DNA from: Candidatus Latescibacterota bacterium
GTDB taxonomy: Bacteria > Latescibacterota > MWCZ01
Length of the DNA: 64,000 nucleotides
Direction: 5' to 3'
Assembly: GCA_022706085.1 (NCBI GenBank)
Contig: JAKJDF010000004.1
Span: 266,403-330,402 of the forward strand
Shown: positions 24,718 to 34,038 of the stretch, piece after piece
Layout: each line of letters opens with the position of its first letter
Position numbering within the stretch: the stretch's first letter is position 1
Position numbers and translations under genes: made by a program
The notes under the pieces: generated by a model
Told to the model about the DNA's origin: nothing
Seen by the model: the letters and a program-made list of their open reading frames with translations, nothing else
The model's database searches: none

Positions 24718-25836
24718 ATGACGCTTCGCGAGCGAGCAATGACAGTGTTGCGCGGCGGTATTCCGGATGCGGTGCCGTGGTTTACCGATCTTACCTACTT
24801 CCAGCACGGGGCCACGCAAGCAGGAACATTGGAGGCGAAGTACCGGGGAAGCGAAGGATTGCTGCAACTTCACCGCGACCTCGGAGTAGGTGTCTACCTC
24901 TTCACACCGCCTCTCGTCACGATCGAGCGAGACCCGACGCTTTTTTCGATCGAAGAGAAAGATATGGGCGACGGGAGAACCCTTCGGGTAATACGTTCTC
25001 CGGAAGGGTCGCTCACCAGCATAACCCAGCGTTGTGAGGAATCCTTTTCTTCGGCGATCCTCGAATATCCGGTCAAAACAGCCGCTGATCTGCGGGTAGT
25101 TGTCGCGTGGTGTCAGGGCGCTTCCTACTCGCCGAACTACGACGCCGTTCTTGCATGCGACGCTCACTGGGGAGACGACGGACTGGGGGTACCGCTGACG
25201 CCCCGCACGCCACTGGCCGCTTTGGTGGCGGAATGGTGCGGGGTGAACAATCTGGCGTATCTTGTTGCCGACGCGCCGGCGGAAGTGGAGGCAACACTCG
25301 ACGCCATGCGCATGGCGGAAGACGATCTGTACCGCCTGACATGTGCGGCGCCGTACCCGGTGGTAGAGATTCCCGACAACCTTTCTGCAGAGGCTGTAGG
25401 TGGCCTCTGGAGGCGCTTCAGCAGGGATTACTACAGGAAGCGTGTGGCCGCGCTGCACGCCTCCGGCAAGGTAGTTGGATGCCACATTGATGGTACGCTG
25501 GGCCACCTGTTCGCCGACCTTATCGCGGCAGGTATCGACTTTCCTGAATCCGTGGTTCCGGCACCGGTGGGTGACCTCACCCTCGAACAGATCCGCGATG
25601 CGTCGAATCCGCACACAACAATCTGGGGCGGTATACCGTCGGCAATGTTTGCGCCGCCTTTCGAAAGCGACTGGGTTCTGTCCTTCGTGAAGAGAGTCGT
25701 CGCGGTGCTGGGCAAAGAAAGGGGATTGGTGTTGGCGGGTGCCGACCAGGTTCCCCCGAATGGTAACATCGACTTGGTACGAAGAATCGGTGACCTTCTG
25801 GAAGAGCTGGGGCCGCCGACGAAATGCGGGTCTTGA
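24718..25836 (+). CDS. Uroporphyrinogen decarboxylase (URO-D) superfamily protein
   Basis: 372 residues. The N-terminus TLRERAMTVLRGGIPDAVPW is the hallmark of URO-D/methyltransferase (MtaA/CmuA-like) proteins, and the GKVVGCHIDGTLGHLFADL and ESVVPAPVGDLTLEQIRD blocks correspond to the conserved metal/substrate-binding half of the barrel. These proteins either decarboxylate uroporphyrinogen or, in the methyltransferase branch, move methyl groups to corrinoid or coenzyme M. No haem genes or corrinoid proteins are nearby, so the methyltransferase-like branch is more likely. ATG 24718 follows GGAGG by 8 bases; an upstream frame without similarity is ignored. The gap to the CarB-like gene is 180 bp, so it may have its own promoter. 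Confidence 0.8.
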   Translation: MTLRERAMTVLRGGIPDAVPWFTDLTYFQHGATQAGTLEAKYRGSEGLLQLHRDLGVGVYLFTPPLVTIERDPTLFSIEEKDMGDGRTLRVIRSPEGSLTSITQRCEESFSSAILEYPVKTAADLRVVVAWCQGASYSPNYDAVLACDAHWGDDGLGVPLTPRTPLAALVAEWCGVNNLAYLVADAPAEVEATLDAMRMAEDDLYRLTCAAPYPVVEIPDNLSAEAVGGLWRRFSRDYYRKRVAALHASGKVVGCHIDGTLGHLFADLIAAGIDFPESVVPAPVGDLTLEQIRDASNPHTTIWGGIPSAMFAPPFESDWVLSFVKRVVAVLGKERGLVLAGADQVPPNGNIDLVRRIGDLLEELGPPTKCGS

Positions 25837-25897
25837 GTTGGCGGATTATCTGCGTGACCAGCCATGACGAGAGCACGCGCCCTGTTTCGGTAGCCGT

Positions 25898-27745
25898 TCA
25901 GCCCGTTCCCATCGCAAACAGAGCCGCCTGTTGTTCCAGCATTCCCGCGAATCGCTCAAGGGTTGCTGCCGTCTCCGCCAGATCGTCGCGGAGCGGCGTC
26001 TGGCGCAACCGGGAGACTTCGAGGCGATACCGGGCAGCCTGTTCCCGGGATATGGCCGCTGCAAGCTGCAAGTTTTGTGAAGTCGTCTGGGCGTGATCGG
26101 ATATCGCCCGTTGCATCGAAGCCGATACTTCCCCCGGAGGCGCCCAGCCTGCCGCAAGACGAGATCGCTCCAGTGCAGAACGTGTCTGTTCGAGTACCAG
26201 TGCTGACAGCGTATCCATCAACAGCGTTTCGGTCGCCCGGAGTGCCCTTCTGACACGCAGGTACCGATCAGCGGCGGGAGGAACCGGTTGCCCGACATAC
26301 GCCGAGACCGTTTCGGAGAAGTTCCGAACTGCAGCTCTGTACGCCTCAATCTGACGGCTTACGGAATCCATCCTGGTAACGTAGCGCTGGTATTCGTCCA
26401 GTTTCGACGCGTGTTCGTCACCTGAAAGAAGGCGTGGATCCACGCCTCCAAGGTCTGGAAGGTCCGGCATCCGAATTTGCGGAGGCTGTGGCGCCGCCCT
26501 CGAAAGAGCTATTCGTGCCTCTGCTGGGAGGCTATCCGCGGCAATTCGAAGCATTACAACAACGCTGTCAACCATTTCCGGCGACCGCAGCAGGTGGCGC
26601 AAGCCTTCCCTCGACAGCCTCATTGCGATCTCGCCATCTCTCCATTCCTGCGCTCGCCGCCAAGCGAACCGCTCCGCCATCCACTCCTCGGAACGCGCCG
26701 TCTGCGCGCGCCTGCGCGCCTGGTCGTGCGCCTGGAGGAACCCCGACGGGCCAAAAATGTACGGACGGAACACGTCGTTGACCATTCTGCTCTGTAACAC
26801 GAAATCGAAGAAAGGGTCCGCAATACGGGCATCCCGGCGCGCGAGATCTGTAACTTTCTCCCAGAGAAGTGGTTCTGCACGAGCCAGCCACCGGGCGGCT
26901 CTGCGTTCAATGTAAATTGTCTGCAACGCTTCTTCTCGGGCGGCCAGGGAATCCTGCTGCCGTGGTATCGCGGCAAGTTGCTCCCGTGCGAGGGACAACC
27001 ACTCGCTCACGTCCCTGTCCCCTTTGCCACCTGACAATCCAAGGGAATCCGCGAGATGGAGTATCTGCTCGTGTTCTCTGGCCGCTTGATCCAGTAGCTG
27101 CCGGGAAAGACTCAGATCACGTATGGTTTGCTCGAGGAGTTCGGTTCCCGGTTGTCGTTCTGCGCCGTAGTCGAGGCCGCCCCTGTTCCATTCCTGCAGC
27201 GCATAAGCGCGGAAAAAGAGCGCCTCAAACGTTGCCCTGGCGTAGCGCAGTTCCGTCGCTTTGTTGTAGGCTTCCCTCGTTCGAACCAGGAGCAACGCGC
27301 GTTGCGCACTGTCTGCCGCGTACCTCTCCAAACGCAGGGGGGAGTCCCGGTAGGTGACGTGCGTCATCGCGGCGAGTGAAAGCGCTGATTGAGCGGCATA
27401 GGGAAGCGCAAGAGAACGTGCGTTCCCGGAGAGCCTTTCAAACGTCTCAAGGACGTCCCCGTACGCATTCCGTGCAACGTCTTCCCGGCCTGAGTTTGCG
27501 GTGAGCTCGCCGAGATAGAACATGCGCTGCACGCGTTCCAGGTTCGCACGTGTGGACCTCAGTTTGGCGAATTCCGCGTCGGGATTGAAGCCGGAATTGG
27601 AGCCCTGCGCTGATGCGGGGTTGGCGACGAAACAGAAGATCAGGACTGCCACAATCGCCGCCACGCAGGTGGGCAGGCACCCAACGGAAATGGAGGGCGT
27701 ACCCGCGGCTCCTGTCATCGGGGCAATCAGGATCCGGTTTCGCAT
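25898..27745 (-). CDS. Exported helical repeat protein of unknown function
   Basis: 615 residues, unknown family. A signal peptide with an extended n-region ends near residue 47 (FVANPASA). The mature part is almost wholly helical and rich in Ala, Arg, Leu and Glu, with TPR-like or coiled-coil character (e.g. NLERVQRMFYLGELTANSGRED, TREAYNKATELRYARATFEALFF). A Pro-rich linker (PQPPQIRMPDLPDLGG) lies at about 440-455. ATG 27745 is chosen because GAGGG lies 8 bases upstream and it begins 10 bp after the stop of the TPR lipoprotein gene. The two are probably one operon and may form an envelope complex. The 3' end converges on the URO-D gene with a 61-bp gap. Confidence 0.6.
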   Translation of the reverse strand: MRNRILIAPMTGAAGTPSISVGCLPTCVAAIVAVLIFCFVANPASAQGSNSGFNPDAEFAKLRSTRANLERVQRMFYLGELTANSGREDVARNAYGDVLETFERLSGNARSLALPYAAQSALSLAAMTHVTYRDSPLRLERYAADSAQRALLLVRTREAYNKATELRYARATFEALFFRAYALQEWNRGGLDYGAERQPGTELLEQTIRDLSLSRQLLDQAAREHEQILHLADSLGLSGGKGDRDVSEWLSLAREQLAAIPRQQDSLAAREEALQTIYIERRAARWLARAEPLLWEKVTDLARRDARIADPFFDFVLQSRMVNDVFRPYIFGPSGFLQAHDQARRRAQTARSEEWMAERFAWRRAQEWRDGEIAMRLSREGLRHLLRSPEMVDSVVVMLRIAADSLPAEARIALSRAAPQPPQIRMPDLPDLGGVDPRLLSGDEHASKLDEYQRYVTRMDSVSRQIEAYRAAVRNFSETVSAYVGQPVPPAADRYLRVRRALRATETLLMDTLSALVLEQTRSALERSRLAAGWAPPGEVSASMQRAISDHAQTTSQNLQLAAAISREQAARYRLEVSRLRQTPLRDDLAETAATLERFAGMLEQQAALFAMGTG

Positions 27746-27755
27746 GCCGGCGCCC

Positions 27756-28754
27756 TCAACCGGCTCGCGTCCGCAGTTCCGCGACCTTCGCGCGGATCCG
27801 CGGTGCGTCAGGAACCCCGGGTGTGAGCTCGAGGTAGGTAGAATATTCGTTCGCCGCTTCCCGAAGCATTTCTCTCCAGTCCGTGTTCGCGGCAACTCCG
27901 TACACGTCGCGTGCTGGTTCTCCTCGCATTTCCGCTGAGGCAAGGCGAACGCCGATTGCTTCGTACGCAAGGGCGAGGTTGTAATGGTATATCGCTTCGC
28001 TCCCTTCTGCGGCGATCGCTCGCCGGTAATACTCCGCGGCGTTCGAAAGCTCGCTCCGGTAGTAATGCACCAAGCCGATGTTGTTCAGAACTCGTGCCCA
28101 CTCGGGGCGAATCTCAAGGGCGCGACGGTATTGCTCCAGAGCCTCTTCAAATCGTCCCTGCCGCTGATAAGCGTATCCAAGATTGTAACGGGAGTAGGCG
28201 TTGGCGCTATCAAGGCGGACTGAAGCTTCGCATTCCTGGATCGCACGCTCGATATCGCCGCTCTGCACATACATGAAGCAGAGGTTATTCCGGAGCTCAG
28301 GCACGTCGGGATTGTAAGTAATGGCTGATTCCAGTGCCGCAGCACGCTCGCGCTCATCATTGGAGACCAGGGCGAGGCCATTCTGAGCGAGCAGATTTCG
28401 GGGATTCAATTGCAGGGCACGGCGGAAACTGCGTTCGGCCAGTTCCCGTTTTCCGAGACGGTAGTTCGACGTACCTATGAGTGCGTGCGCCTCATCAGAG
28501 TACGGGTTCAGTTCAAGCGCACGCCGGAATTGCTCGATGGCGTCTGCAAATCGCTGCGCTTCGTAGTACCGAGTTCCAAGATCCAAATACGCCTGGGCAA
28601 AATCGACGTCAGAAGCGAGTTCACTGCTCTCTCCCGAAGGTGCGGGCGCAACACGGACCTCAGGCGACTGGCCGCAGCCGGTCACGACCACGATTGCAAC
28701 GGCAAAAATCGAAAGGCTCTTTGCCGCCCATTTCCTTCGTCTCAGAACGCTCAC
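27756..28754 (-). CDS. TPR-repeat lipoprotein
   Basis: 332 residues from GTG 28754. A lipoprotein signal (IFAVAIVVVTGC, lipobox Cys near residue 22) is followed by about seven tetratricopeptide repeats from residue 45 on, e.g. AYLDLGTRYYEAQRFADAIEQF and AYSRYNLGYAYQRQGRFEEALEQY, with the usual W/L/G/Y/A/F/A/P pattern. TPR lipoproteins act as scaffolds for envelope assemblies. GGAGG lies 11 bases ahead of the GTG; an upstream ATG in the same frame would give an atypically long n-region. The stop is 10 bp before the start of the exported helical protein gene. A terminator at 28871-28901 separates this unit from the tRNA-Leu/secG unit upstream. Confidence 0.8.
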   Translation of the reverse strand: MSVLRRRKWAAKSLSIFAVAIVVVTGCGQSPEVRVAPAPSGESSELASDVDFAQAYLDLGTRYYEAQRFADAIEQFRRALELNPYSDEAHALIGTSNYRLGKRELAERSFRRALQLNPRNLLAQNGLALVSNDERERAAALESAITYNPDVPELRNNLCFMYVQSGDIERAIQECEASVRLDSANAYSRYNLGYAYQRQGRFEEALEQYRRALEIRPEWARVLNNIGLVHYYRSELSNAAEYYRRAIAAEGSEAIYHYNLALAYEAIGVRLASAEMRGEPARDVYGVAANTDWREMLREAANEYSTYLELTPGVPDAPRIRAKVAELRTRAG

Positions 28755-28870
28755 CTGCAGACATTCCTCCGTGGGTGCTTCACCAGCGGCAGCTTCTGCC
28801 TTCTGTACATACACCGAGACGTCGAATATCAATCCCTATTCACATTGCACGCACGGGATTCTGAAAACGA

Positions 28871-28901
28871 GACCCCCGTTACCCAGCCGGCAACGGGGGT
28901 C
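28871..28901 (-). terminator. Rho-independent terminator after tRNA-Leu
   Basis: Perfect 10-bp inverted repeat GACCCCCGTT...AACGGGGGTC with an 11-base loop, followed on the minus strand by TCGTTTTC. It ends the secG-tRNA-Leu transcript. Confidence 0.75.
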
Positions 28902-28910
28902 CAGAAAACA

Positions 28911-28998
28911 TGGTGCGGAAGGCCGGACTTGAACCGGCACGCCCTAACGAGCATAGCGCCCTCAACGCTACGTGTCTACCAAATTCCACCACTTCCGC
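28911..28998 (-). tRNA. tRNA-Leu, anticodon GAG
   Basis: The 88-nt class II tRNA is read on the minus strand. Acceptor GCGGAAG pairs with CTTCCGC. The anticodon arm is TAGCG-TTGAGGG-CGCTA with anticodon GAG (reads CUU/CUC). A long variable arm is present, the T arm GCCGGTTCAAGTCCGGC is complete, and the 3' CCA is encoded. It lies 16 bp downstream of secG and directly upstream of a terminator. Confidence 0.95.
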
Positions 28999-29014
28999 AG
29001 ATGGCGTGTCTTTG

Positions 29015-29386
29015 TTACTGAGGCCCTCCGGGAGTTGTCGTCGGAACCGGCGCAGGTCTTCCCTGGGGTGCCTGCGGCGGAGCCTGCGGACTCGGCGCAA
29101 CCTGGGCGGGCGGCGTTTCCGACAGGCGGCGCTGGGCCTCCGATTGCCCTTCCGGCCTTGTGACCGCGCTTTTGCCCAATATACTGATAACTACGCAAAG
29201 CAGCATGAAAGTCGCTGCCAGAGCGGTCGTCGTCTTGGTCAGAAACGTCGCCGCTGCGCGGCCGCCCATGAACTGGGAGGACCCTCCGAACGTTCCGGAC
29301 AATCCTTCGCCTTTTCCCGATTGGAGCAGAATCGACAACATCAGGAAGAGACAGACAACCACAAAAAGTATTTTCAAAAATATCAT
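29015..29386 (-). CDS. secG: Protein-export membrane protein SecG
   Basis: 123 residues. Two membrane segments are visible (about 2-22, FLKILFVVVCLFLMLSILL, and about 52-71, LAATFMLLCVVISILG). Between them is the conserved cytoplasmic loop QSGKGEGLSGTFGGSSQFMGGR typical of SecG, the small third subunit of the SecYEG translocon. The C-terminal 45 residues are Pro/Gln-rich and low-complexity, a common variable tail. ATG 29386 is preferred (GAGG 9 bases upstream) over TTG 29407. The gene follows tpiA by 40 bp on the same strand and precedes tRNA-Leu, a common order in many bacteria (tpiA-secG-tRNA-Leu). Confidence 0.93.
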   Translation of the reverse strand: MIFLKILFVVVCLFLMLSILLQSGKGEGLSGTFGGSSQFMGGRAAATFLTKTTTALAATFMLLCVVISILGKSAVTRPEGQSEAQRRLSETPPAQVAPSPQAPPQAPQGRPAPVPTTTPGGPQ

Positions 29387-29426
29387 GTTGGCACGCCTCT
29401 TCTCCAAGTCCGGCGTCTTTCGGTGG

Positions 29427-30182
29427 TCAGACAGCCGCTTTCACTATGGCCGCAAAGGAGTCTGCCTTGAGCGCAGCTCCACCGATGAGCCCGCCGTCTA
29501 TGTCCGGCTTTCCCATGAGCTCTTTTGCATTTTCCGGTTTCATGCTGCCACCGTACTGAATTCGGACGGTTTCTGCAATTGTCGAATTCGATATCTGTTT
29601 TAGGACGTTGCGGATGAACGCATGCACTGCCTGCGCCTGATCCGGAGTGGCTGTTTTTCCCGTGCCGATTGCCCAGACGGGTTCGTACGCGATCACAACT
29701 TTTCCCACCTGGTCCGGAGAAAGACCCAGAAGGCCTCCGGTGACATGCTCTTTTACGATCGTTTCGGTCTGGCCGTCTTCCCGTTCCTCGAGCGTTTCGC
29801 CCACACAAAGAATGGGCGTAAGTCCCGCGGCCAACGCCGCTTTGACCTTCTTGTTGATTTCCGAGTTTGTCTCGTGGAAATACTGGCGGCGTTCAGAATG
29901 GCCAAGGATCACGTACCGGCACCCGAGTGTAAGCAGCATTTCCGCCGACACCTCGCCGGTGTAAGCCCCGCTCTTTTCCCAGTGCATGTTCTGCGCGCCG
30001 AGTTCGATATTGGTTCCCACAAGCGCGGGCGCAACAGCCGCCAGCGCGGTGAACGGCGGACACACGACGACGTCGACATTGCTGACGTCCGATACGAGGG
30101 GCCGCAGTTCGCCCACCAGAGCAGCCGCTTCCGCGGCCGTTTTGTTCATTTTCCAGTTGCCCGCCACGATTCGGCGCCGCAT
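29427..30182 (-). CDS. tpiA: Triosephosphate isomerase
   Basis: 251 residues, full length. It interconverts glyceraldehyde-3-phosphate and dihydroxyacetone phosphate. Visible active-site elements are Asn-Lys at NWKMNK (9-14), the His electrophile in ILGHSERR (about 94-101), the catalytic Glu in AYEPVWAIGTGK (about 165-176, including flexible loop 6) and the phosphate-binding YGGS and GGLIGGAAL. ATG 30182 has GGGAGG 6 bases upstream. It is last of the glycolytic genes before secG. A terminator-like hairpin after pgk and a candidate promoter at 30269-30297 suggest it can be transcribed on its own. Confidence 0.97.
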   Translation of the reverse strand: MRRRIVAGNWKMNKTAAEAAALVGELRPLVSDVSNVDVVVCPPFTALAAVAPALVGTNIELGAQNMHWEKSGAYTGEVSAEMLLTLGCRYVILGHSERRQYFHETNSEINKKVKAALAAGLTPILCVGETLEEREDGQTETIVKEHVTGGLLGLSPDQVGKVVIAYEPVWAIGTGKTATPDQAQAVHAFIRNVLKQISNSTIAETVRIQYGGSMKPENAKELMGKPDIDGGLIGGAALKADSFAAIVKAAV

Positions 30183-30205
30183 GCAAAAACCTCCCGACGT
30201 GAAAA

Positions 30206-30225
30206 CCCGGCGGGAATCAGCCGGG
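30206..30225 (-). promoter_or_regulatory. Hairpin with T-run in the tpiA leader
   Basis: CCCGGC-8 nt-GCCGGG followed by TTTTC on the minus strand, between the candidate tpiA promoter and its ribosome site. It may act as an attenuator or mRNA-stabilising structure. Confidence 0.4.
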
Positions 30226-30268
30226 ATGGGGTTACCCAGACCGCGAAACATGAATTTGGGAGATTTAA

Positions 30269-30297
30269 ATAATACGGGACGACGCATGGATGCGCAA
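30269..30297 (-). promoter_or_regulatory. Candidate tpiA promoter
   Basis: TTGCGC-17 bp-TATTAT on the minus strand, 87 bp upstream of the tpiA ATG. The -10 matches the consensus at 5 of 6 positions. Confidence 0.4.
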
Positions 30298-30352
30298 TAC
30301 CCGCGCTGTTTCCTCCACGCTCCGGATCGCGCCGCGGGGTGGATAGACCTGG

Positions 30353-30389
30353 AAAAACAAAGAAACGCCGTCCGTACCGCTGGACGACG
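30353..30389 (-). terminator. Rho-independent terminator after pgk
   Basis: Stem CGTCGTCC / GGACGGCG (8 bp, one G-U) with an 8-base loop, followed on the minus strand by TTTCTTTGTTTTT. It lies 27 bp after the pgk stop. Confidence 0.7.
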
Positions 30390-30415
30390 CTTCTCCGAAT
30401 GAACTGCGACGAGAC

Positions 30416-31603
30416 CTATTTCTGGGTAAGAGCCGCCACTCCCGGAAGTACCTTCCCTTCAAGGAATTCCAATGAAGCGCCGCCTCCCGTAGAAATGTGC
30501 GACATCCGTTCCGCCAGCCCGGCCTGGGTGATGGCCGCTGCGGAATCACCCCCGCCGATGACGCTGATACAACCCCTGTCGGTTGCCTCTGCTACGGCAT
30601 ATGCGATGGCGGTCGTACCTTTCGCAAAATTAGGCATTTCGAACACACCCAGCGGACCGTTCCACACGATCGTTTTTGCCGATCTGATTATTTCGGAAAA
30701 CTCCTTGACCGTGGCAGGGCCGATGTCCACGCCTTCCCAACCGGCAGGAATCCCGTCTCGTTGTACGACCTTCGTGGTGGCGTTGTTGTCAAAGGCATCG
30801 GCAATCACCGTGTCCACCGGCAGGACGATTTTTTTGCCGGCTTTGGAAAGCAGTTCCCGCGCGAGATCGATCTTGTCCTGCTCGAGCAACGATTTGCCGA
30901 TCTCCAGACCCATGGCCTTGAAAAACGTGTACGCCATCCCGCCGCCGATGAGAAGCGCGTCCACTTTCGGCAAGAGGTTGTTGATCACGTCGATCTTCCC
31001 GCTGATCTTGGACCCGCCCATGATTGCCACAAAGGGCCGCGCAGGTTCTTCCAGCGCCTCGCCAAGGTATTTGAGCTCCTTTTCCATCAGGAAACCCGCC
31101 GCGTTCTGCTGGAAATGCGCCGTGACGCCCACAGTGGACGCATGCGCACGGTGTGCGGTACCGAACGCGTCATTCACGTACACGTCGCCCAGCTTTGCGA
31201 GTCTGGCGGCAAATTCCGGATCATTCGCCTCCTCCTCCTTGTGGAAACGAAGGTTTTCCAGCAATACGATGCCGCCGTCTTTCATTCGTGCAACGACAGC
31301 CTCCGTCTCCTCGCCTACGCAGTCTGGCGCCAGTTTGACCGGTTTACCAAGGATTTCCGCCAACCTTCTCGCCACCGGCGCCAGGCTCTGCTTGGGATCG
31401 GGCTTGCCTTTCGGGCGTCCCAAATGGGCCATGAGAACGAGTTTTCCACCCCGGTCGATGATCCAACGGACCGTTTCCAGAGTTGCGTGAATCCGTGTTT
31501 CGTCGGTGATGTTTTGGTTCTCGTCCAAGGGAACGTTGTAGTCCTCGCGCACTAAAACACGCTTCCCTCGAACGTCTATGTCACGAAGAGTGAGTGCCGC
31601 CAT
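30416..31603 (-). CDS. pgk: Phosphoglycerate kinase
   Basis: 395 residues, full length and collinear with bacterial PGK. It transfers phosphate from 1,3-bisphosphoglycerate to ADP. The signature RVLVREDYNVPLDE occurs near residues 14-27, with substrate-binding HLGRPKG, ENLRFHKEEE and DAFGTAHRAHAS. The nucleotide side shows MGGSKISGKI, VVWNGPLGVFE-like IVWNGPLGVFE and a glycine loop VIGGGDSAAA. ATG 31603 has GGGAGA 8-9 bases upstream; the longer open frame is not conserved. It follows gap by 100 bp that hold a strong hairpin, and precedes the terminator at 30353-30389. Confidence 0.97.
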   Translation of the reverse strand: MAALTLRDIDVRGKRVLVREDYNVPLDENQNITDETRIHATLETVRWIIDRGGKLVLMAHLGRPKGKPDPKQSLAPVARRLAEILGKPVKLAPDCVGEETEAVVARMKDGGIVLLENLRFHKEEEANDPEFAARLAKLGDVYVNDAFGTAHRAHASTVGVTAHFQQNAAGFLMEKELKYLGEALEEPARPFVAIMGGSKISGKIDVINNLLPKVDALLIGGGMAYTFFKAMGLEIGKSLLEQDKIDLARELLSKAGKKIVLPVDTVIADAFDNNATTKVVQRDGIPAGWEGVDIGPATVKEFSEIIRSAKTIVWNGPLGVFEMPNFAKGTTAIAYAVAEATDRGCISVIGGGDSAAAITQAGLAERMSHISTGGGASLEFLEGKVLPGVAALTQK

Positions 31604-31644
31604 TGAGTGGTCTCCCCGATGGATGCTGATTTTTCCGAAACGCG

Positions 31645-31668
31645 AGGGGCGCACATTAGTGCGCCCCT
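31645..31668. repeat. Perfect hairpin between gap and pgk
   Basis: AGGGGCGCAC-ATTA-GTGCGCCCCT, 10 bp stem with a 4-base loop. There is no good T-run on either side, so it may be an mRNA processing or stabilising element rather than a terminator. Confidence 0.6.
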
Positions 31669-31703
31669 GACAGCACTATTCCTCTGATCTCGGTGTGCAG
31701 GGC

Positions 31704-32750
<1,047 letters not shown>

Positions 32751-32766
32751 TCAACAGGCCGCCGGA

Positions 32767-33807
32767 TCAGCCGAAGAATCTCTTCGCCACGTCAAGCCTG
32801 CCGGGAGGAACCGTTTTCAGTTCTCCCACCGCGTCAGCAAGTGGCACAGCTTCCATCTCGCCGCCGCGTAGCGCCGCCATCTTGCCGAACTCGCCGGCGT
32901 TAATCATCTCTACGACCTTGACACCGAGTCGCGTTCCGAGTACGCGGTCGAACGCCGTGGGGTCACCACCACGTTGCAGGTGACCCAGTTGGATATGACG
33001 AGTCTCAATCCCGGTGCGCTCCTGAAGCTCTTCTGCCACTACTTCGGCGATTCCGCGCCCGCTGCCGAGGCGAATATGACCGAATGAATCCTTTTCAGCA
33101 GACCGCTGAAGCTTGGCAGTGAGCTTGGGGTCTTCAGCACCTTCGGCGATAGCAACCATGGCGTACTTCTTCCCGGCCGCGTACCGTTCTCTGCAAAGTT
33201 TTTCGATCTCGTCCGTATCAAATGGAACCTCGGGAATCGCAATGTAATGGGCTCCGCCGGCCATTCCACCGTGGAGAGCCATCCATCCCGCGTGGCGGCC
33301 CATGATTTCAACAACCATAATGCGCTGGTGCGCTTCGGTTGTAGTGTGGAGACGGTCGAGGGCCTCCATCACGCGATTGATTGCCGTATCAAACCCGAAG
33401 GTGTAATCCGTCGCGTTCACGTCATTATCGATGGTCTTGGGGACTCCCACGACGTTTCCACCGGCGTCCGCGAGTTTTTTCGCCACGCCGAGTGTATCTT
33501 CGCCGCCGGCCGCAACGAGGCAGTAGACGTTGAGATCGGCGAGATTGCGCTTCACGATTTCGAACCCGTCTTTCACCTTGGCCACGTTTGTCCGCGATGA
33601 GTAGAGGATGGTTCCTCCCTGACGGTGAATGTCGTACACACGCTCTTTTGTAAGGATTTCATAATCCTTTTCCAGCATCCCCGCCCAGCCGCGGAGGAAG
33701 CCGAGTACTTCATATCCGGAGTCGATTGCACTCACCGTCACTGCTCTGATTACCGCATTCAGGCCCGGCGCATCTCCTCCGCCGGTCAGGATCCCAATTC
33801 GCTTCAT
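32767..33807 (-). CDS. pfp: 6-phosphofructokinase, probably pyrophosphate-dependent
   Basis: 346 residues, PfkA fold: GGGDAPGLNAVIR at 9-21, TIDNDV at 125-130 with the catalytic Asp127, and MGRHAGW at 169-175. The two residues that set phosphate-donor choice are Asp104 (GGEDT, 101-105) and Lys124 (PKTIDND). In E. coli numbering ATP enzymes have Gly at both sites, and Asp104/Lys124 marks PPi-dependent enzymes. A PPi enzyme is reversible and would serve both glycolysis and gluconeogenesis. ATG 33807 has GGAGAG about 6 bases upstream. It leads the pfk-gap-pgk cluster and has a good candidate promoter at 33946-33974. Confidence 0.93.
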   Translation of the reverse strand: MKRIGILTGGGDAPGLNAVIRAVTVSAIDSGYEVLGFLRGWAGMLEKDYEILTKERVYDIHRQGGTILYSSRTNVAKVKDGFEIVKRNLADLNVYCLVAAGGEDTLGVAKKLADAGGNVVGVPKTIDNDVNATDYTFGFDTAINRVMEALDRLHTTTEAHQRIMVVEIMGRHAGWMALHGGMAGGAHYIAIPEVPFDTDEIEKLCRERYAAGKKYAMVAIAEGAEDPKLTAKLQRSAEKDSFGHIRLGSGRGIAEVVAEELQERTGIETRHIQLGHLQRGGDPTAFDRVLGTRLGVKVVEMINAGEFGKMAALRGGEMEAVPLADAVGELKTVPPGRLDVAKRFFG

Positions 33808-34038
33808 CTGCTTCTCTCCGCTGTCCATCGGTGGGGTGTGGCGCGCGGGTGTGAGGGTTTTGCTTTACAACCTCGGCAAAGACCCGGCGTGTACGTGAAA
33901 AAGCGGTTTGCCGCCGCCAAAGAAAAAGCTTCAGATCAGAGTTCTAAGGTAAATCGAGCGCGGAAATGGGTCAAGGCGACGACGCGAAGGATTGACACGC
34001 TGATATGTTACCGAATTCGTCTGGAACGCGCGGTTTGC
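33808..34038 (-). other. Intergenic leader upstream of pfk
   Basis: 231 bp. It contains the candidate promoter at 33946-33974 and, on the minus strand, a short GCGG-CAAA-CCGC hairpin followed by TTTTT at about 33893-33910, which might terminate or attenuate. No gene is seen. Confidence 0.4.
33946..33974 (-). promoter_or_regulatory. Candidate promoter of the glycolytic operon
   Basis: TTGACC-17 bp-TACCTT on the minus strand, about 139 bp upstream of the pfk ATG. The -35 matches the consensus at 5 of 6 positions. Confidence 0.5.
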
